From positions 1-64,000 of the forward strand of contig JAIOJV010000034.1 in NCBI GenBank assembly GCA_019911805.1: a stretch of 64,000 nt of DNA, read 5' to 3'. Positions 25,972 through 36,112 of the stretch are shown here, piece by piece. The notes under the pieces are model-generated. The model saw only the letters and a list, made by a program, of their open reading frames with translations, did no database searches and was not told the origin of the DNA. The position numbers and the translations under genes are program-made. Every line of letters begins with the position of its first letter. The first letter of the stretch is position 1. This DNA comes from Gammaproteobacteria bacterium. Lineage in GTDB: Bacteria; Pseudomonadota; Gammaproteobacteria; Thiohalobacterales; Thiohalobacteraceae.

Positions 25972-27300
25972 ATGAAAGGCAACATCAGGTATTCCTTGGT
26001 TGCGGCCGCTGTCGCCGCGGCCATCGCCGCCCCGGCGGCCTATGCCACCAACGGCTACTTCAAGATCGGTCACGGCACCAAGAACCGCGGCATGGCCGGT
26101 GCCGGCATCGCCTTCGCGCAGGATTCGCTCGCGCCGGCGACCAATCCTTCGGGTATTTCGTTCATCGGTAACCGCGTGGATTTCGGCATGGAACTATTCA
26201 ATCCGAATCGCGATGCAAGTCTGGATGCAACCATGATCGGTGGTGCTGACAGCGGCAAGGTCGACAGTGGCGCGACCCTGTTCGCGATCCCGCACGCCGG
26301 CTTCGCCTTCAGCATGGGCGACATGACCGCTGGTCTCAGCATCGTGGCCAATGGCGGCATGAATACGCGCTACAACACCAATGTTTTTGATACAGCATTG
26401 GCGCCGGCGGCAGGTGCTCCCGTAGGGGCTATGCCGGATACGGGTACGCTGGGCGTGAATCTGTCACAGGTCCTGCTGCTTCCGACGGTTGCCTATAAGA
26501 TCAACGACGACCACTCGATCGGCGCATCGTTGATTGTCGGTTACCAGCGTTTCCGTGCCTACGGTCTGGGTAATTTTGCAGCCTTCAATTTCTCGAGTGA
26601 CGCCGCACATCTGACGAACAAGGGCGACGATGACGCCTGGGGCGCAGGCGCCCGCATTGGTTGGACCGGGAAATTGACCGACGCTGTGACGGTCGGCGCA
26701 ACGTATGCTTCAAAAGTCTACATGCAAGAGTTCGATAGCTACAAAGGCCTGTTTGCAGAGCAGGGTGATTTCGACATTCCTGCAAGTTATGGCATAGGTA
26801 TCGCACTGAAGGCCACACCCGCAGTTACCATCGCCTTTGATGTGCAGCGCATTGAGTACAGTGACGTCGCCGCGATCGGTAATGCCGGCCCCACTGCTGC
26901 CGAATTCCTGGGGGCATTCTCAGCCCCAGTCGATAGCACAAAGCTCCTGGGTGCTGATGGTGGGTTTGGCTTCGGCTGGCAGGACGTCACGGTCTATAAA
27001 CTGGGCGTGGACTATCAGTACAACAATCAGTGGACCTTCCGTGGGGGCATCAACTACGGCGAGAACCCCATCGATTCAAACCAGAACCTGTTCAACATCC
27101 TGGCGCCGGGTATCGTCGAGAAGCATGTCACCCTGGGCTTCACCTACGCACCGACTGCCTACAACGAGGTCAGCGTGACGTACATGCATGCCTTCCGCGA
27201 GGATCAGTCCTATACATACGCCATGGGTCCCGCCTCCTACACGGCCGACATCGGCATGGACCAGAACGCCATCGAAGTCAGCTACGCGATGAAGTTCTGA
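25972..27300 (+). CDS. FadL/OmpP1/TodX-type outer-membrane transport protein (B)
   Basis: A 442-residue barrel with signal peptide ending APAAYATNGYF and the family hatch motif (RGMAGAGIAFAQDSLA, then NPSGISF). It ends in Phe (EVSYAMKF). ATG 25972 lies 11 bases after AGGAGG; the nearer ATG at 25963 is too close to that site. It differs much in sequence from the divergent porin A, so this is not a recent duplication. A sigma54-type promoter precedes it. The substrate is unknown, with hydrophobic compounds likely by family. Confidence 0.9.
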   Translation: MKGNIRYSLVAAAVAAAIAAPAAYATNGYFKIGHGTKNRGMAGAGIAFAQDSLAPATNPSGISFIGNRVDFGMELFNPNRDASLDATMIGGADSGKVDSGATLFAIPHAGFAFSMGDMTAGLSIVANGGMNTRYNTNVFDTALAPAAGAPVGAMPDTGTLGVNLSQVLLLPTVAYKINDDHSIGASLIVGYQRFRAYGLGNFAAFNFSSDAAHLTNKGDDDAWGAGARIGWTGKLTDAVTVGATYASKVYMQEFDSYKGLFAEQGDFDIPASYGIGIALKATPAVTIAFDVQRIEYSDVAAIGNAGPTAAEFLGAFSAPVDSTKLLGADGGFGFGWQDVTVYKLGVDYQYNNQWTFRGGINYGENPIDSNQNLFNILAPGIVEKHVTLGFTYAPTAYNEVSVTYMHAFREDQSYTYAMGPASYTADIGMDQNAIEVSYAMKF

Positions 27301-27344
27301 TCGCGTCCATCTGAACGGAGCGACCTTGCTTCGCAGCGAACCAG

Positions 27345-27375
27345 AAGGGCCATGGTTGACATGGCCCTTTTTTTT
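27345..27375 (+). terminator. Intrinsic terminator after porin B
   Basis: AAGGGCCATG and CATGGCCCTT flank a 5-nt loop and are followed by six further T residues. It separates porin B from the next gene. Confidence 0.93.
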
Positions 27376-27464
27376 CGTCATTTAGTCTGTCGCACGGCGG
27401 GACTGTTTCATCTAGAATGGCGCCACATCAAAAAACAAAGGCTTATGGATAGGAGGATCTACTT

Positions 27465-28388
27465 ATGAGGACACGGATCATGAAGCTGTTTACCGCGTTG
27501 TTGACGGCAGTCGTGACGCTGTTGCCGCTGGCGTCCAGTGTGCAGGCGGCCGATGTATACCAGCCCTTCATTCTCGCCTCACGTGGCGCGGGGGATATGC
27601 AGGCCAAGGTGGCCGAGGTCAAACAGGCGCTGACCGGTGCGGGCTTCGAGGTCGTGGGAGACTACGAGCCCTATCCTGACGCGCATATCGTCATCTTCAC
27701 CAGTGATGCCCTGAAGAAGGTGGCCGCCAGATCGGAGTACGGTGGATTCGCCGCCGCCCAGCGCGTGGCCGTGACCCGGGTCGGCGACGAGTTGCAGGTT
27801 GCCTACGTCAACCCCGTCTACATGGCCTATGCCTATCGGCTCAAGGACAACCTGGCCGATACGGCGCAAGCGCTGGCCAAGACGCTCGGTAATCTCCAGG
27901 AGTTCGGGTCCGGAAAGGGTCTGACTGAGCGCAAGCTTAGCAAGTATCACTACACCTTCGGTATGGAATATTTCAACGACGTCTATGACTTGGCGACCTA
28001 TGCCAGTCACGCAGAGGCGTTGAAGGCAGTCGAGAAGAATCTGGCCACCAATACCGTCGGCGTGCGCGAGCTGTACCGCATCGATATCCCTGGTAAGGAA
28101 GAGACTGTCTATGGCGTCTCCATGCAGGCCGGCCCCAACGGCGATCAGTACATGGATGACAAGTTTCAGATGAGTGTGGTCGATTTCGGCGAGCTGAAGG
28201 GTACGCCCTATCTCCCCTACGAGGTGATGGTCATCGGCAATCGCGTGGTCGCCCTGCACATGCGGTTCCGTATGGCGGTGTACTACCCGGACCTCAAGAT
28301 GATGGGCGAAAACAGCTTCATGAAGCTCATGCCAAGCCCCGAGGCCATCCGCAAGGCGCTCACGGCCGCGGTCGGCGGCACCCCCTGA
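27465..28388 (+). CDS. Exported protein of unknown function
   Basis: A 307-residue protein with a signal peptide (about residues 1-28, ending SSVQAAD). The first half reads like an alpha/beta domain (MQAKVAEVKQALTGAGFEVV, AHIVIFTSDALKKVA). A conserved-looking aromatic segment follows (AYVNPVYMAYAYRLKDN, KYHYTFGMEYFNDVYDL), and the C-terminus contains a beta-rich block (TPYLPYEVMVIGNRVVALH). I do not recognise the family; a distant DUF302-like fold is a guess. There is no lipobox and no second membrane segment, so it is probably periplasmic. AGGAGG stands eight bases before the ATG. It lies between two strong terminators, so it is a single-gene unit beside the porins. Confidence 0.75.
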   Translation: MRTRIMKLFTALLTAVVTLLPLASSVQAADVYQPFILASRGAGDMQAKVAEVKQALTGAGFEVVGDYEPYPDAHIVIFTSDALKKVAARSEYGGFAAAQRVAVTRVGDELQVAYVNPVYMAYAYRLKDNLADTAQALAKTLGNLQEFGSGKGLTERKLSKYHYTFGMEYFNDVYDLATYASHAEALKAVEKNLATNTVGVRELYRIDIPGKEETVYGVSMQAGPNGDQYMDDKFQMSVVDFGELKGTPYLPYEVMVIGNRVVALHMRFRMAVYYPDLKMMGENSFMKLMPSPEAIRKALTAAVGGTP

Positions 28389-28411
28389 GGCAGCCTTCAG
28401 TCTCCCTGCTC

Positions 28412-28444
28412 AAGCAAAGACCCCGGCCTTCGGGGTCTTTGCTT
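28412..28444 (+). terminator. Intrinsic terminator after the unknown exported protein
   Basis: Perfect 14-nt arms AAGCAAAGACCCCG and CGGGGTCTTTGCTT with loop GCCTT. The U-rich end is short but the stem is strong. Confidence 0.85.
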
Positions 28445-28876
28445 TGTACGCCCCGCGCGGGCGCACTCCTGAGAGTGTATTTCCCCGCTTACGCCACCTG
28501 ACTCACGATCTGGCTCACTAAGAAACACGTTATGACCTGAACGCCGGTTGGGAACGCGTTGTAACTACCCCTCCCGGTACGCTCGATGGGTCCGAACAGC
28601 TGTGCCAGGTGATCTGTGTCTTCATAAGCTGTCTGTCACTCGATGCCAGCACCTCCACGCTTAAGTTTTTTGTAACAAGCGTCGCTATCGGAATCAGGAA
28701 CCAGCGCCGGCGAGCGGGCACGTGCGCCAACACTCTGCGGTCGATGCCGGCTCGGGCGCAATTTCCTTGCTAACACAGACCTTGCCTGGGGCAACTCAGC
28801 GGGCCGCGCGGTGAGTGCAGGTTTTGAGTAACGTCGGGCAGTGTGCCCTAACCAGTCCAGCCTTGTGGGTGAGTTT
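28445..28876. other. Gene-free region upstream of the chemoreceptor
   Basis: About 430 nt without a convincing gene on either strand; reverse-strand ORFs here have no motifs. The one signal seen is the sigma28-like site at 28662-28688. Confidence 0.5.
28662..28688 (+). promoter_or_regulatory. Possible sigma28 (FliA) promoter
   Basis: TAAG, 15 nt, then GTCGCTAT: three of four and five of eight matches to TAAA-N15-GCCGATAA at the exact spacing, about 190 nt before a chemoreceptor gene. A similar site precedes the che operon (59697-59723). Confidence 0.35.
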
Positions 28877-30052
28877 ATGAAACGGAGTATCCTGCGAAAC
28901 CTTCTTGCCGCCTCGATCGTCTTCTGGGTGCTGGTGGGTGTACTGTTTCCGAGCGTCGCACGCCTGGTCACGGAATGGGATCCAGGCCTGTTGGGGTGGG
29001 CGGCGCTGATCCTGCTGTTAAGCCCCGTGCTGGGTGTTGCGAACTACTGGTTGGTCAACACGATCCTGTTGCGCAAACTCAAGCACATCTCGGCGGCCGC
29101 CAACGCCATCAGCCAGAACGACCTGAACGTGGCCTGCGAGGTGGAAAGCCACGACCTGATCGGCGAGATCGTCGGCAGTTTCAACGCCATGCGCGATAAT
29201 CTGCGCGGTATCATCCATGAGCTCAGTGGCGCGACCGCGCAGGTCGCAGCCGCCGCCGAGGAGCTTTCGGCCGTCACCGACGAGACCAGTCGCGGGGTGC
29301 AGAATCAGCAGGTCGAGATCGAGCATGTGGCCACGGCCATGAACCAGATGACCGCGACGGTGCAGGAAGTGGCCCACAACGCCGCACTGGCCGCGCAGTC
29401 GGCGCAGCAGGCCGACCGCGAAGCCAAGGGCGGTGCCCTGGTGGCCACCGAGGCCCTGGGCGGCATCGACAATCTGGTGAACGAAATGGAGCGTGCCTCC
29501 GGTGTCATCCACAAACTGGAAAATGAGTCGGAGAGTATTGGCATGGTGCTGGATGTGATCCGCGGTATCGCCGAGCAGACCAATCTGCTGGCCCTGAACG
29601 CAGCCATAGAGGCCGCGCGCGCGGGCGAGCAGGGTCGTGGTTTCGCCGTGGTCGCCGACGAGGTCCGTACGCTGGCCAGCCGCACCCAGAAATCCACTCA
29701 GGAGATTCAGCAGATGATCGAACGCCTGCAGGTGGGTGCAGGTGACGCCGTGCGGGTGATGAACGAGGCGCGCGGCATGGCCCAGGGTTGCTCCGATCAG
29801 GTGGAGAAGGCCGCTGAGTCGCTGGGCGGGATCGCTGGCTCCGTATCCCAGATCAACGATATGAACACCCAGATCGCGAGCGCTGCCGAGGAGCAGAGCG
29901 CCGTGGCCGCTGAAATCAACGCCAACGTCAGCAATATCCGTGACGTGGCCGATCAGGCGGCTGCCGGTGCTCAGCAAACGGCCAGTGCCAGCGACGAGCT
30001 GGCGCGCCTGTCCGCACAGTTGCAGGGTTTGATGGGACGTTTCCGTATGTAG
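28877..30052 (+). CDS. Methyl-accepting chemotaxis protein
   Basis: A 391-residue chemoreceptor without a sizeable periplasmic domain. Two membrane helices (about 8-27 and 36-60) are separated by only a short loop, so it senses in or at the membrane or through a partner. A HAMP region follows (to about residue 115). The signalling tip is [20 protein letters not shown] and [15 protein letters not shown]. The ATG at 28877 ([10 protein letters not shown]) gives a typical basic start. There is no C-terminal CheR-docking pentapeptide; the protein ends MGRFRM. It lies away from the che operon near 60 kb, so it would feed that kinase in trans. Confidence 0.93.
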   Translation: MKRSILRNLLAASIVFWVLVGVLFPSVARLVTEWDPGLLGWAALILLLSPVLGVANYWLVNTILLRKLKHISAAANAISQNDLNVACEVESHDLIGEIVGSFNAMRDNLRGIIHELSGATAQVAAAAEELSAVTDETSRGVQNQQVEIEHVATAMNQMTATVQEVAHNAALAAQSAQQADREAKGGALVATEALGGIDNLVNEMERASGVIHKLENESESIGMVLDVIRGIAEQTNLLALNAAIEAARAGEQGRGFAVVADEVRTLASRTQKSTQEIQQMIERLQVGAGDAVRVMNEARGMAQGCSDQVEKAAESLGGIAGSVSQINDMNTQIASAAEEQSAVAAEINANVSNIRDVADQAAAGAQQTASASDELARLSAQLQGLMGRFRM

Positions 30053-30082
30053 ACGGCAGGCCGATTACCCGCGTGAAAGCAG

Positions 30083-30109
30083 ACCCGCCGCAAGGCGGGT
30101 TTGTTCTTT
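30083..30109 (+). terminator. Probable terminator after the chemoreceptor
   Basis: ACCCGCC-GCAA-GGCGGGT followed by TTGTTCTTT, a short stem with an interrupted T tract. Confidence 0.7.
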
Positions 30110-30298
30110 GGGTGGTACTGGCGGTGTTACCAAGGCCGGCATCAGCAACGCCGCATGCCGTGTCGGCAGGACACCGTGAGTACGCGTCCGAGGGCGCCCT
30201 CTCAACCGCTCCGTGGTCTCACCTTGTACCCCATAGGGCAGGTGTCAGAATCCGCCGCCATTGCCCCGCGGCGCGCCGGACACAAGTTTCACTTGCCT

Positions 30299-30319
30299 CT
30301 TGTATCTTGTATCTTGTAT
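30299..30319. repeat. Three tandem CTTGTAT heptamers
   Basis: Perfect 7-nt tandem repeat ending 22 nt before the RND adaptor ATG. It is the third heptamer-array family in the window. It could alter spacing upstream of the gene if copy number varies. Confidence 0.8.
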
Positions 30320-30341
30320 CTCTATCCACAGGAGATCACGG

Positions 30342-31394
30342 ATGCTGAATTCCCCCCGCCCCTGGCTGCCGTTGGTGTTGGCACTGGCGTTGTGCGGCAA
30401 CGTCATGGCCGTGGGTCTCGACACGCAGCCGGCGGCCGTCCGCGAGATCACCCTCGAGCAGCGCTTTGATGGCGTGGTCGAGGCAGTGCACCGGGCGACC
30501 GTCTCCGCGCAGACCTCGGGGCGTATCGAGGCGATCCTGTTCGACGTCGACGACTATGTGGAGCGCGGCGCGGTCCTGCTGCGCTTCCGGGCGACCGAGC
30601 AGGCGGCGCGCCAGAGACAGGCCGAGGCCGGCCTCGAGGAGGCGCGCGCGCGACTGCGCGAAGCCCGCGACGAGCGCGGCCGCATCGCCGGGATCTTCGC
30701 CAGGGGCCTGGTGGCGAAGGCGGCCATGGACCGGGCCGATGCCGACCTCAAGGCCGCCCAGGCACGCTTCGAAAGTGCCCAGGCACAGCTTGCGGAGGCC
30801 AGCGAGCAACTGGAACATACGGTCGTACGTGCACCGTACAGTGGCATCGTGGTCGAACGTCATGTCGAGCTCGGCGAGACCGCCAATCCGGGGCAGCCGC
30901 TCATGACCGGCCTGTCACTCGAGCGTCTGCGCGCGGTGACGGCCGTGCCGCAGCGTTACGTCACCGAGGTGCGGGCGTTGGCGCCGGATGCGATCCGTGT
31001 CTATACCGATGCGGGTGCGGCCCTGTCCAGCGAATCGATTACGGTGTCACCCTATGCCGACCCGGGCAGCCACAGCTTCCGTGTACGCCTGGATCTCGCG
31101 CCCGGCAGCCACAGCCTCTATCCCGGTATGCTGGTCAAGGTGGGTTTTGCGCTGGGGGAGGGCGAGCAACTGCTCATCCCGCAATCCGCCCTGGTGCGGC
31201 GCAGTGAGGTCACGGGTGTCTATGTCGTGGACCCCGATGGTGCGGTGACCCTCCGGCAGATCCGCGCGGGTCATATCATTGACGACGACCATGTGGTGAT
31301 CCTGGCTGGTCTCAAGCCTGGCGAGCAGGTCGCACTCGACCCCGTCGCCGCGGCCGTCCTTCTCAAACGGCAGACGGCGGGCACCACGCCGTGA
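30342..31394 (+). CDS. RND efflux periplasmic adaptor (membrane fusion protein)
   Basis: A 350-residue adaptor of the HlyD/AcrA family with a signal peptide ending VMAVG. It shows the lipoyl half motif VSAQTSGRIEAILFDVDDYV, an alpha-helical hairpin (about 85-145, rich in Ala, Glu and Arg) and the second half lipoyl TVVRAPYSGIVVERHVELGE. A beta-barrel domain follows. AGGAG precedes the ATG at 30342. Its stop overlaps the GTG start of the pump gene, so the two are translationally coupled. Confidence 0.93.
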   Translation: MLNSPRPWLPLVLALALCGNVMAVGLDTQPAAVREITLEQRFDGVVEAVHRATVSAQTSGRIEAILFDVDDYVERGAVLLRFRATEQAARQRQAEAGLEEARARLREARDERGRIAGIFARGLVAKAAMDRADADLKAAQARFESAQAQLAEASEQLEHTVVRAPYSGIVVERHVELGETANPGQPLMTGLSLERLRAVTAVPQRYVTEVRALAPDAIRVYTDAGAALSSESITVSPYADPGSHSFRVRLDLAPGSHSLYPGMLVKVGFALGEGEQLLIPQSALVRRSEVTGVYVVDPDGAVTLRQIRAGHIIDDDHVVILAGLKPGEQVALDPVAAAVLLKRQTAGTTP

Positions 31395-34300
31395 GCGAGC
31401 GACTCGGTATCTCTGGCGCCATCGCGCGCACATTCCTGCAATCCCAGATCACGCCGCTGCTGGCACTGGCAGGTTTTCTGCTGGGCCTGTTCGCCGTGGC
31501 CATCACGCCGCGTGAAGAAGAGCCACAGATCGACGTGACCTTCGCCAACATCTTCATCCCCTTTCCGGGCGCCACCGCCAGCGAGGTGGAACACCTGGTC
31601 ACGACGCCCGCCGAGCAGGTGATGTCGGAGATCGAGGGCGTCAAGCACATCTATTCCGTGTCGCGGCCGGGCATGTCCGTGCTGACCGTCGAATACGAGG
31701 TGGGAGAGGACCGTACCCAGGCCATCGTGCGACTCTACAATGCCGTGTTCTCCAATCAGGACTGGCTGCCGCCCAATCTGGGTACGCTGCCGCCCATCGT
31801 CAAACCCAAGGGCATCGACGACGTGCCCATCGTGGCGGTCACCCTGTGGACCGCCGACCCGCTGCGCGGTGCCCGGGAACTGCAGGAGGTCGCCCATGCC
31901 ATCGAGGCCGAACTGAAGCGGGTCCCCGGTACGCGCGAGATCTATACGCTCGGTGGCCCCGACCAGGTTGCGCATGTACTCCTGGACGTGCAGCGCATGG
32001 CCGGTACCGGCATCACCCTGGACGGGCTGCGCCAGGCCCTGCAGGGCGCGAACCAGGCCCGTGACAGCGGTGCGCTGGTGGACGGCAACACCGAGATCCT
32101 GGTGCGCACAGGTGATTTTCTCAGCCATACCGACGAGTTGGGTACGCTCGTGATCGGTGTGCATGAGGGGCGGCCGGTCTATCTGCGCGATATCGCCGAG
32201 ATCCGCGCCGGTGCCGATCAGCCGGAACGCTACGCCTGGTTCGGCACGGGTCCGGCGGCGGCCCACAAGGGCATCGAACGACAGGGCGAATTTCCGGCAG
32301 TGACGCTTGCCATCGGCAAAAAGCCCGGGACGAATGCTGTGGTGATCGCTGATCAGGTCATCAGTCGGCTGGAGCATTTGCGCGGCATCTTTGTGCCCGC
32401 TGGTGTGGAGATGACCATCACCCGCAACTATGGTGAAACCGCCAACGACAAGGCGCAGACGCTGATCGCCAAGCTGGTGTTTGCCACTACCTTCGTGGTG
32501 TTGCTGGTGCTGGTGGCACTCGGCTGGCGTGCGGCCGTTATCGTCGGGCTGGCCGTGGTGATTACGCTCGCCATCACGCTGTTCGCCTCCTGGGCCTGGG
32601 GCTTTACACTCAATCGGGTATCACTGTTCGCCCTGATCTTTTCCATTGGCATCCTGGTCGACGATGCCATCGTGGTGGTGGAAAACATCCATCGCCACAT
32701 GCTGATGGGCGGGCGCAGCCTGGTCGAATCGATACCTCTGGCGGTCGACGAGGTCGGTGGTCCAACGATACTGGCGACCTTTACTGTCATTGCGGCCTTG
32801 CTGCCGATGGCCTTCGTGACCGGTCTGATGGGTCCGTACATGAGCCCGATCCCCATCAATGCCAGCATCGGTATGCTGATCTCGCTGGTGGTGGCCTTCG
32901 TGTTGACGCCCTGGCTGGCACTGAAAATGATCGGCCGCGAGGCCGCGCACGACGAGGTGGGTGACGGCGTGTCACCGCGGCTGCTGCGATTCTTCCACCG
33001 CTGGGTCGGGCCGTTTCTGCGCGGTACGCAGGGGCGCGGCCGCCGCCGTGCCCTGGCGGCGACGGTGCTGGTACTGATCGTGCTGTCACTGGGACTCGTC
33101 GTGGTGCAGTGGGTGGTGCTGAAGATGCTGCCCTTCGACAACAAGTCGGAATTTCAGATCGTGGTCGACATGCCGGAAGGCACCGCGCTGGAACGCACCT
33201 CGCAGGTGCTGGGCGAGCTGGGTCGTTACCTGCGCGAAGTGCCCGAGGTCACCGACTATCAGATCTATGCCGGCACCTCGGCCCCCATCAACTTCAACGG
33301 CCTGGTCCGGCAGTACTATTTACGCACCGGGGCGAATGTCGGTGACATCCAGGTGAATCTGGTGCACCGGAAGCAGCGTGACCGCCAGAGCCACGAGATC
33401 GCGCGGTCGGTGCGGGCACCGCTGCAGGAGATCGGCGCCCGCTATGCTGCCAACATGAAGATCGTCGAGGTACCACCGGGGCCGCCGGTGCTGTCGCCGC
33501 TGGTGGTGGAGATCTACGGGTTGGACTATGCCGGCCAGATCCGTGTCGCCAGGCAGGTGCGTACCGTGTTCGAGGAGACTGCCGACATCGTCGACGTCGA
33601 CGACAGTGTCGAGGCACCTGCGCCGCAGCTGCGGATACATATCGATCGCGAGCGGGCGGCCCTGCTGGGTGTGTCGCCCGCAAGCATCGTCGATGCGGTG
33701 GGCACGCTGTTGTCCGGCGACGACACCACGTATCTGCACAGCGAGGGACAGAAGTATCCAATCCCCGTGCGTCTGGAATTCCCGGTGGCGGACAAGGATC
33801 GCATCGAGCGGCTGTTCTCACTCCGGCTCACCGGTGCCGGCGGCCATCAGGTGGCGCTCGCCGACCTGGTGACCGTCGCCGAGACGCAGCGCGAACAGGC
33901 CATCCACCACAAGGACCTGCTGCCCATGGTGCAAGTCACCGGTGACATGGCTGGTCATCTGGACAGTCCGCTGTATGGCATGTTCGAGATGGTCGGTCGA
34001 CTCCGTGACCTGCAGGTGGGCGGTGGCCAGCCGCTGCAGCAGTTCTTCATCAAGCAGCCGGAGAACCCCTACCGCTACTCCGTGAAATGGGACGGTGAAT
34101 GGCAGATCACCTACGAGACCTTCCGCGACATGGGTATCGCCTATTCGGCGGGCCTGCTGCTGATCTATCTGCTGGTGGTCGCCCAGTTCCGTTCCTACCT
34201 CGCGCCGCTGATCATCATGGCCCCCATCCCGCTCACGATCATCGGTGTGATGCCGGGCCACGCGCTGCTGGGCGCACAGTTCACGGCGACCTCCATGATC

Positions 34301-34621
34301 GGCATGATCGCCCTGGCCGGCATCATCGTACGCAATTCGATCCTGCTGGTGGATTTCATCAATGCCGAGGCCAGGCGCGGTGTGCCCTTTGAAGAGGCGG
34401 TGCTGCGTTCCGGCGCGGTGCGCGCCAAGCCCATCGTGCTGACCGGGCTGGCTGCCGTGCTGGGTGCGCTGTTCATCCTGGACGATCCGATCTTCAGTGG
34501 CCTGGCGATTTCGCTGATCTTCGGGGTCCTGGTATCGACGGTATTGACCCTGCTGGTGATCCCCGTCATGTATTACGCCTTCCTGTGGAAGCGCCCTGGC
34601 TGGGGCGGCGCGGACAGTTGA
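31391..34621 (+). CDS. RND-family efflux pump, inner-membrane subunit
   Basis: A 1076-residue pump with the two-fold RND layout: twelve expected membrane helices and two large periplasmic loops. Helix 4 contains the proton-relay pair Asp-Asp in FSIGILVDDAIVVVENIH. It resembles the HAE1/AcrB-like group but the substrate cannot be told. No outer-membrane factor is encoded next to it, so a TolC-like partner must come from elsewhere. The GTG start overlaps the adaptor stop by four bases. No dedicated regulator is adjacent; the LysR gene downstream is 200 nt away and may or may not be linked. Confidence 0.93.
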   Translation: MSERLGISGAIARTFLQSQITPLLALAGFLLGLFAVAITPREEEPQIDVTFANIFIPFPGATASEVEHLVTTPAEQVMSEIEGVKHIYSVSRPGMSVLTVEYEVGEDRTQAIVRLYNAVFSNQDWLPPNLGTLPPIVKPKGIDDVPIVAVTLWTADPLRGARELQEVAHAIEAELKRVPGTREIYTLGGPDQVAHVLLDVQRMAGTGITLDGLRQALQGANQARDSGALVDGNTEILVRTGDFLSHTDELGTLVIGVHEGRPVYLRDIAEIRAGADQPERYAWFGTGPAAAHKGIERQGEFPAVTLAIGKKPGTNAVVIADQVISRLEHLRGIFVPAGVEMTITRNYGETANDKAQTLIAKLVFATTFVVLLVLVALGWRAAVIVGLAVVITLAITLFASWAWGFTLNRVSLFALIFSIGILVDDAIVVVENIHRHMLMGGRSLVESIPLAVDEVGGPTILATFTVIAALLPMAFVTGLMGPYMSPIPINASIGMLISLVVAFVLTPWLALKMIGREAAHDEVGDGVSPRLLRFFHRWVGPFLRGTQGRGRRRALAATVLVLIVLSLGLVVVQWVVLKMLPFDNKSEFQIVVDMPEGTALERTSQVLGELGRYLREVPEVTDYQIYAGTSAPINFNGLVRQYYLRTGANVGDIQVNLVHRKQRDRQSHEIARSVRAPLQEIGARYAANMKIVEVPPGPPVLSPLVVEIYGLDYAGQIRVARQVRTVFEETADIVDVDDSVEAPAPQLRIHIDRERAALLGVSPASIVDAVGTLLSGDDTTYLHSEGQKYPIPVRLEFPVADKDRIERLFSLRLTGAGGHQVALADLVTVAETQREQAIHHKDLLPMVQVTGDMAGHLDSPLYGMFEMVGRLRDLQVGGGQPLQQFFIKQPENPYRYSVKWDGEWQITYETFRDMGIAYSAGLLLIYLLVVAQFRSYLAPLIIMAPIPLTIIGVMPGHALLGAQFTATSMIGMIALAGIIVRNSILLVDFINAEARRGVPFEEAVLRSGAVRAKPIVLTGLAAVLGALFILDDPIFSGLAISLIFGVLVSTVLTLLVIPVMYYAFLWKRPGWGGADS

Positions 34622-34818
34622 TAGCGCGACGACTGCCCGGATTCGCGCATATCCGCATCAGAATATTTTATGTTCGCTGGCTAAGCTGGTAGGATGAGCG
34701 CCGCCTCCGAACAGGCCGCAGGGCGCGAAGGGTCCGGACCTGACCGGCCGCGTACATCGGCCCGCCCTGCGCCGCCCGTGCCGCGGGCTTTTCATCTCAT
34801 TGAGACATCGAGAAGTGT

Positions 34819-35724
34819 ATGGCTGATCGCAGACTCCAGGTGTTTCATACCGTCGCCCGTCTTCTGAGTTTCACCAAGGCGGCAGAAGCCCTGCACATGA
34901 CCCAGCCGGCGGTCACCTTTCAGGTGCGCCAGCTCGAAGAATACTTCAACACGCGTCTGTTCGACCGGACACACAACCGCATCAGTCTCACCGAGGCTGG
35001 GCGCCGGGTGTTCGAGTATGCCGACCGTATTTTCGAGCTCTATGCCGAGATGGAGAATGCCGTACGCGAGATGACCGGTGATATCAGTGGTGTGGTCATG
35101 ATCGGGGCGAGCACGACCATCGCCGAATACATGTTGCCTGCACTGCTGGGCGACTTTCGGATGAAGTACCCCGAGGTCAATGTGCAACTCAAGGTATCCA
35201 ACACCGACGGCATCGTCTCCATGGTGGAGAACAACATCATCGACCTCGGCGTGGTCGAGGCGCCGGTGTTGAACAAGAACCTGGTCGTCGATGTCTGTCG
35301 CATGGACCAGCTGGTCGCGATCGTGCCCACCAATCATCCGCTGGCCAAGCACAAAAAGGTCAAGATCGCGGAACTACTCAAGCACCCCTACATCTGCCGC
35401 GAGGAGGGCTCGGGTACACGCGAGGTCATCGCCGAATATCTCAATGCTTGCAACATCAACGCCAATGAACTCTCCATCTGCATGGAGCTCGGCAGTCCCG
35501 AGGCAGTGAAGGGCGCGGTGGAGGCCCGCATGGGCGTGTCTATCGCCTCGCGCGCGACCATCAACAAGGAGCTGCAACTGGGGACACTGGTGGCGCTGAC
35601 GTTGGATCCGAATCTGGAACGGCCGTTTTCCTTCGTCCATCAGAAACAGAAGTTCCGCCACCGCGCCATGGATGAGCTGCTCGGGTTCGCCCAGAATTAT
35701 TGCAAGACCCATCAGGCGGAGTGA
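34819..35724 (+). CDS. LysR-family transcriptional regulator
   Basis: A 301-residue LysR protein. The winged helix-turn-helix is at residues 1-60 (FTKAAEALHMTQPAVTFQVR) and the effector domain starts near residue 90 (GVVMIGASTTIAEYMLPALL). The last type resembles CysL/CbbR/YeiE-like regulators rather than CysB; the effector is unknown. The preceding 197-nt spacer holds no gene. A small protein gene and an AI-2E-type permease follow closely on the same strand. Confidence 0.9.
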   Translation: MADRRLQVFHTVARLLSFTKAAEALHMTQPAVTFQVRQLEEYFNTRLFDRTHNRISLTEAGRRVFEYADRIFELYAEMENAVREMTGDISGVVMIGASTTIAEYMLPALLGDFRMKYPEVNVQLKVSNTDGIVSMVENNIIDLGVVEAPVLNKNLVVDVCRMDQLVAIVPTNHPLAKHKKVKIAELLKHPYICREEGSGTREVIAEYLNACNINANELSICMELGSPEAVKGAVEARMGVSIASRATINKELQLGTLVALTLDPNLERPFSFVHQKQKFRHRAMDELLGFAQNYCKTHQAE

Positions 35725-35732
35725 GTGACGCG

Positions 35733-36107
35733 ATGGCCCGACTGGACGATCAGCTGCTGACACTGTTCCACTCGCTAACCGCCGGGGACCAGGCAACGCT
35801 GCTGGCCTTTGCCGACTTTCTGCGCAGTCGCGCGGGTACGGACGCGGCACCCGTTGCACCCAGGGCACCGGCACCCGTCCCGGAACCCGAGGCCATCCCC
35901 CGCCCGGAGCAGGAATCGGTCGTCAAGGCGATCAAGCGGCTGTCACGGACCTATCCGATGCTCGATAAGAGCAAGATGCTCAACGAGACGTCGGCGCTGA
36001 TGACCCAGCACGTCATCCAGGGCCGGGATGTCGTGGAGGTCATCGATGAACTCGAGGCGGTCTTCCGGCGTTTCTATGCGGAGCTGAAGGCGGGCCAGGG
36101 CCACTGA
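35733..36107 (+). CDS. Conserved small cytoplasmic protein of unknown function
   Basis: A 124-residue acidic protein, mostly helical: an N-terminal helix (LDDQLLTLFHSLTAGDQ), a Pro/Ala-rich linker at about 38-60, and a C-terminal helical part (ESVVKAIKRLSRTYPMLDK through VVEVIDELEAVFRRFYAELK). No signal peptide or known catalytic motif. The ATG at 35733 was chosen; a GTG at 35721, overlapping the LysR stop as in other gene pairs here, is an alternative. The next gene starts six bases after it. Function unknown. Confidence 0.75.
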   Translation: MARLDDQLLTLFHSLTAGDQATLLAFADFLRSRAGTDAAPVAPRAPAPVPEPEAIPRPEQESVVKAIKRLSRTYPMLDKSKMLNETSALMTQHVIQGRDVVEVIDELEAVFRRFYAELKAGQGH

Positions 36108-36112
36108 GCGCT

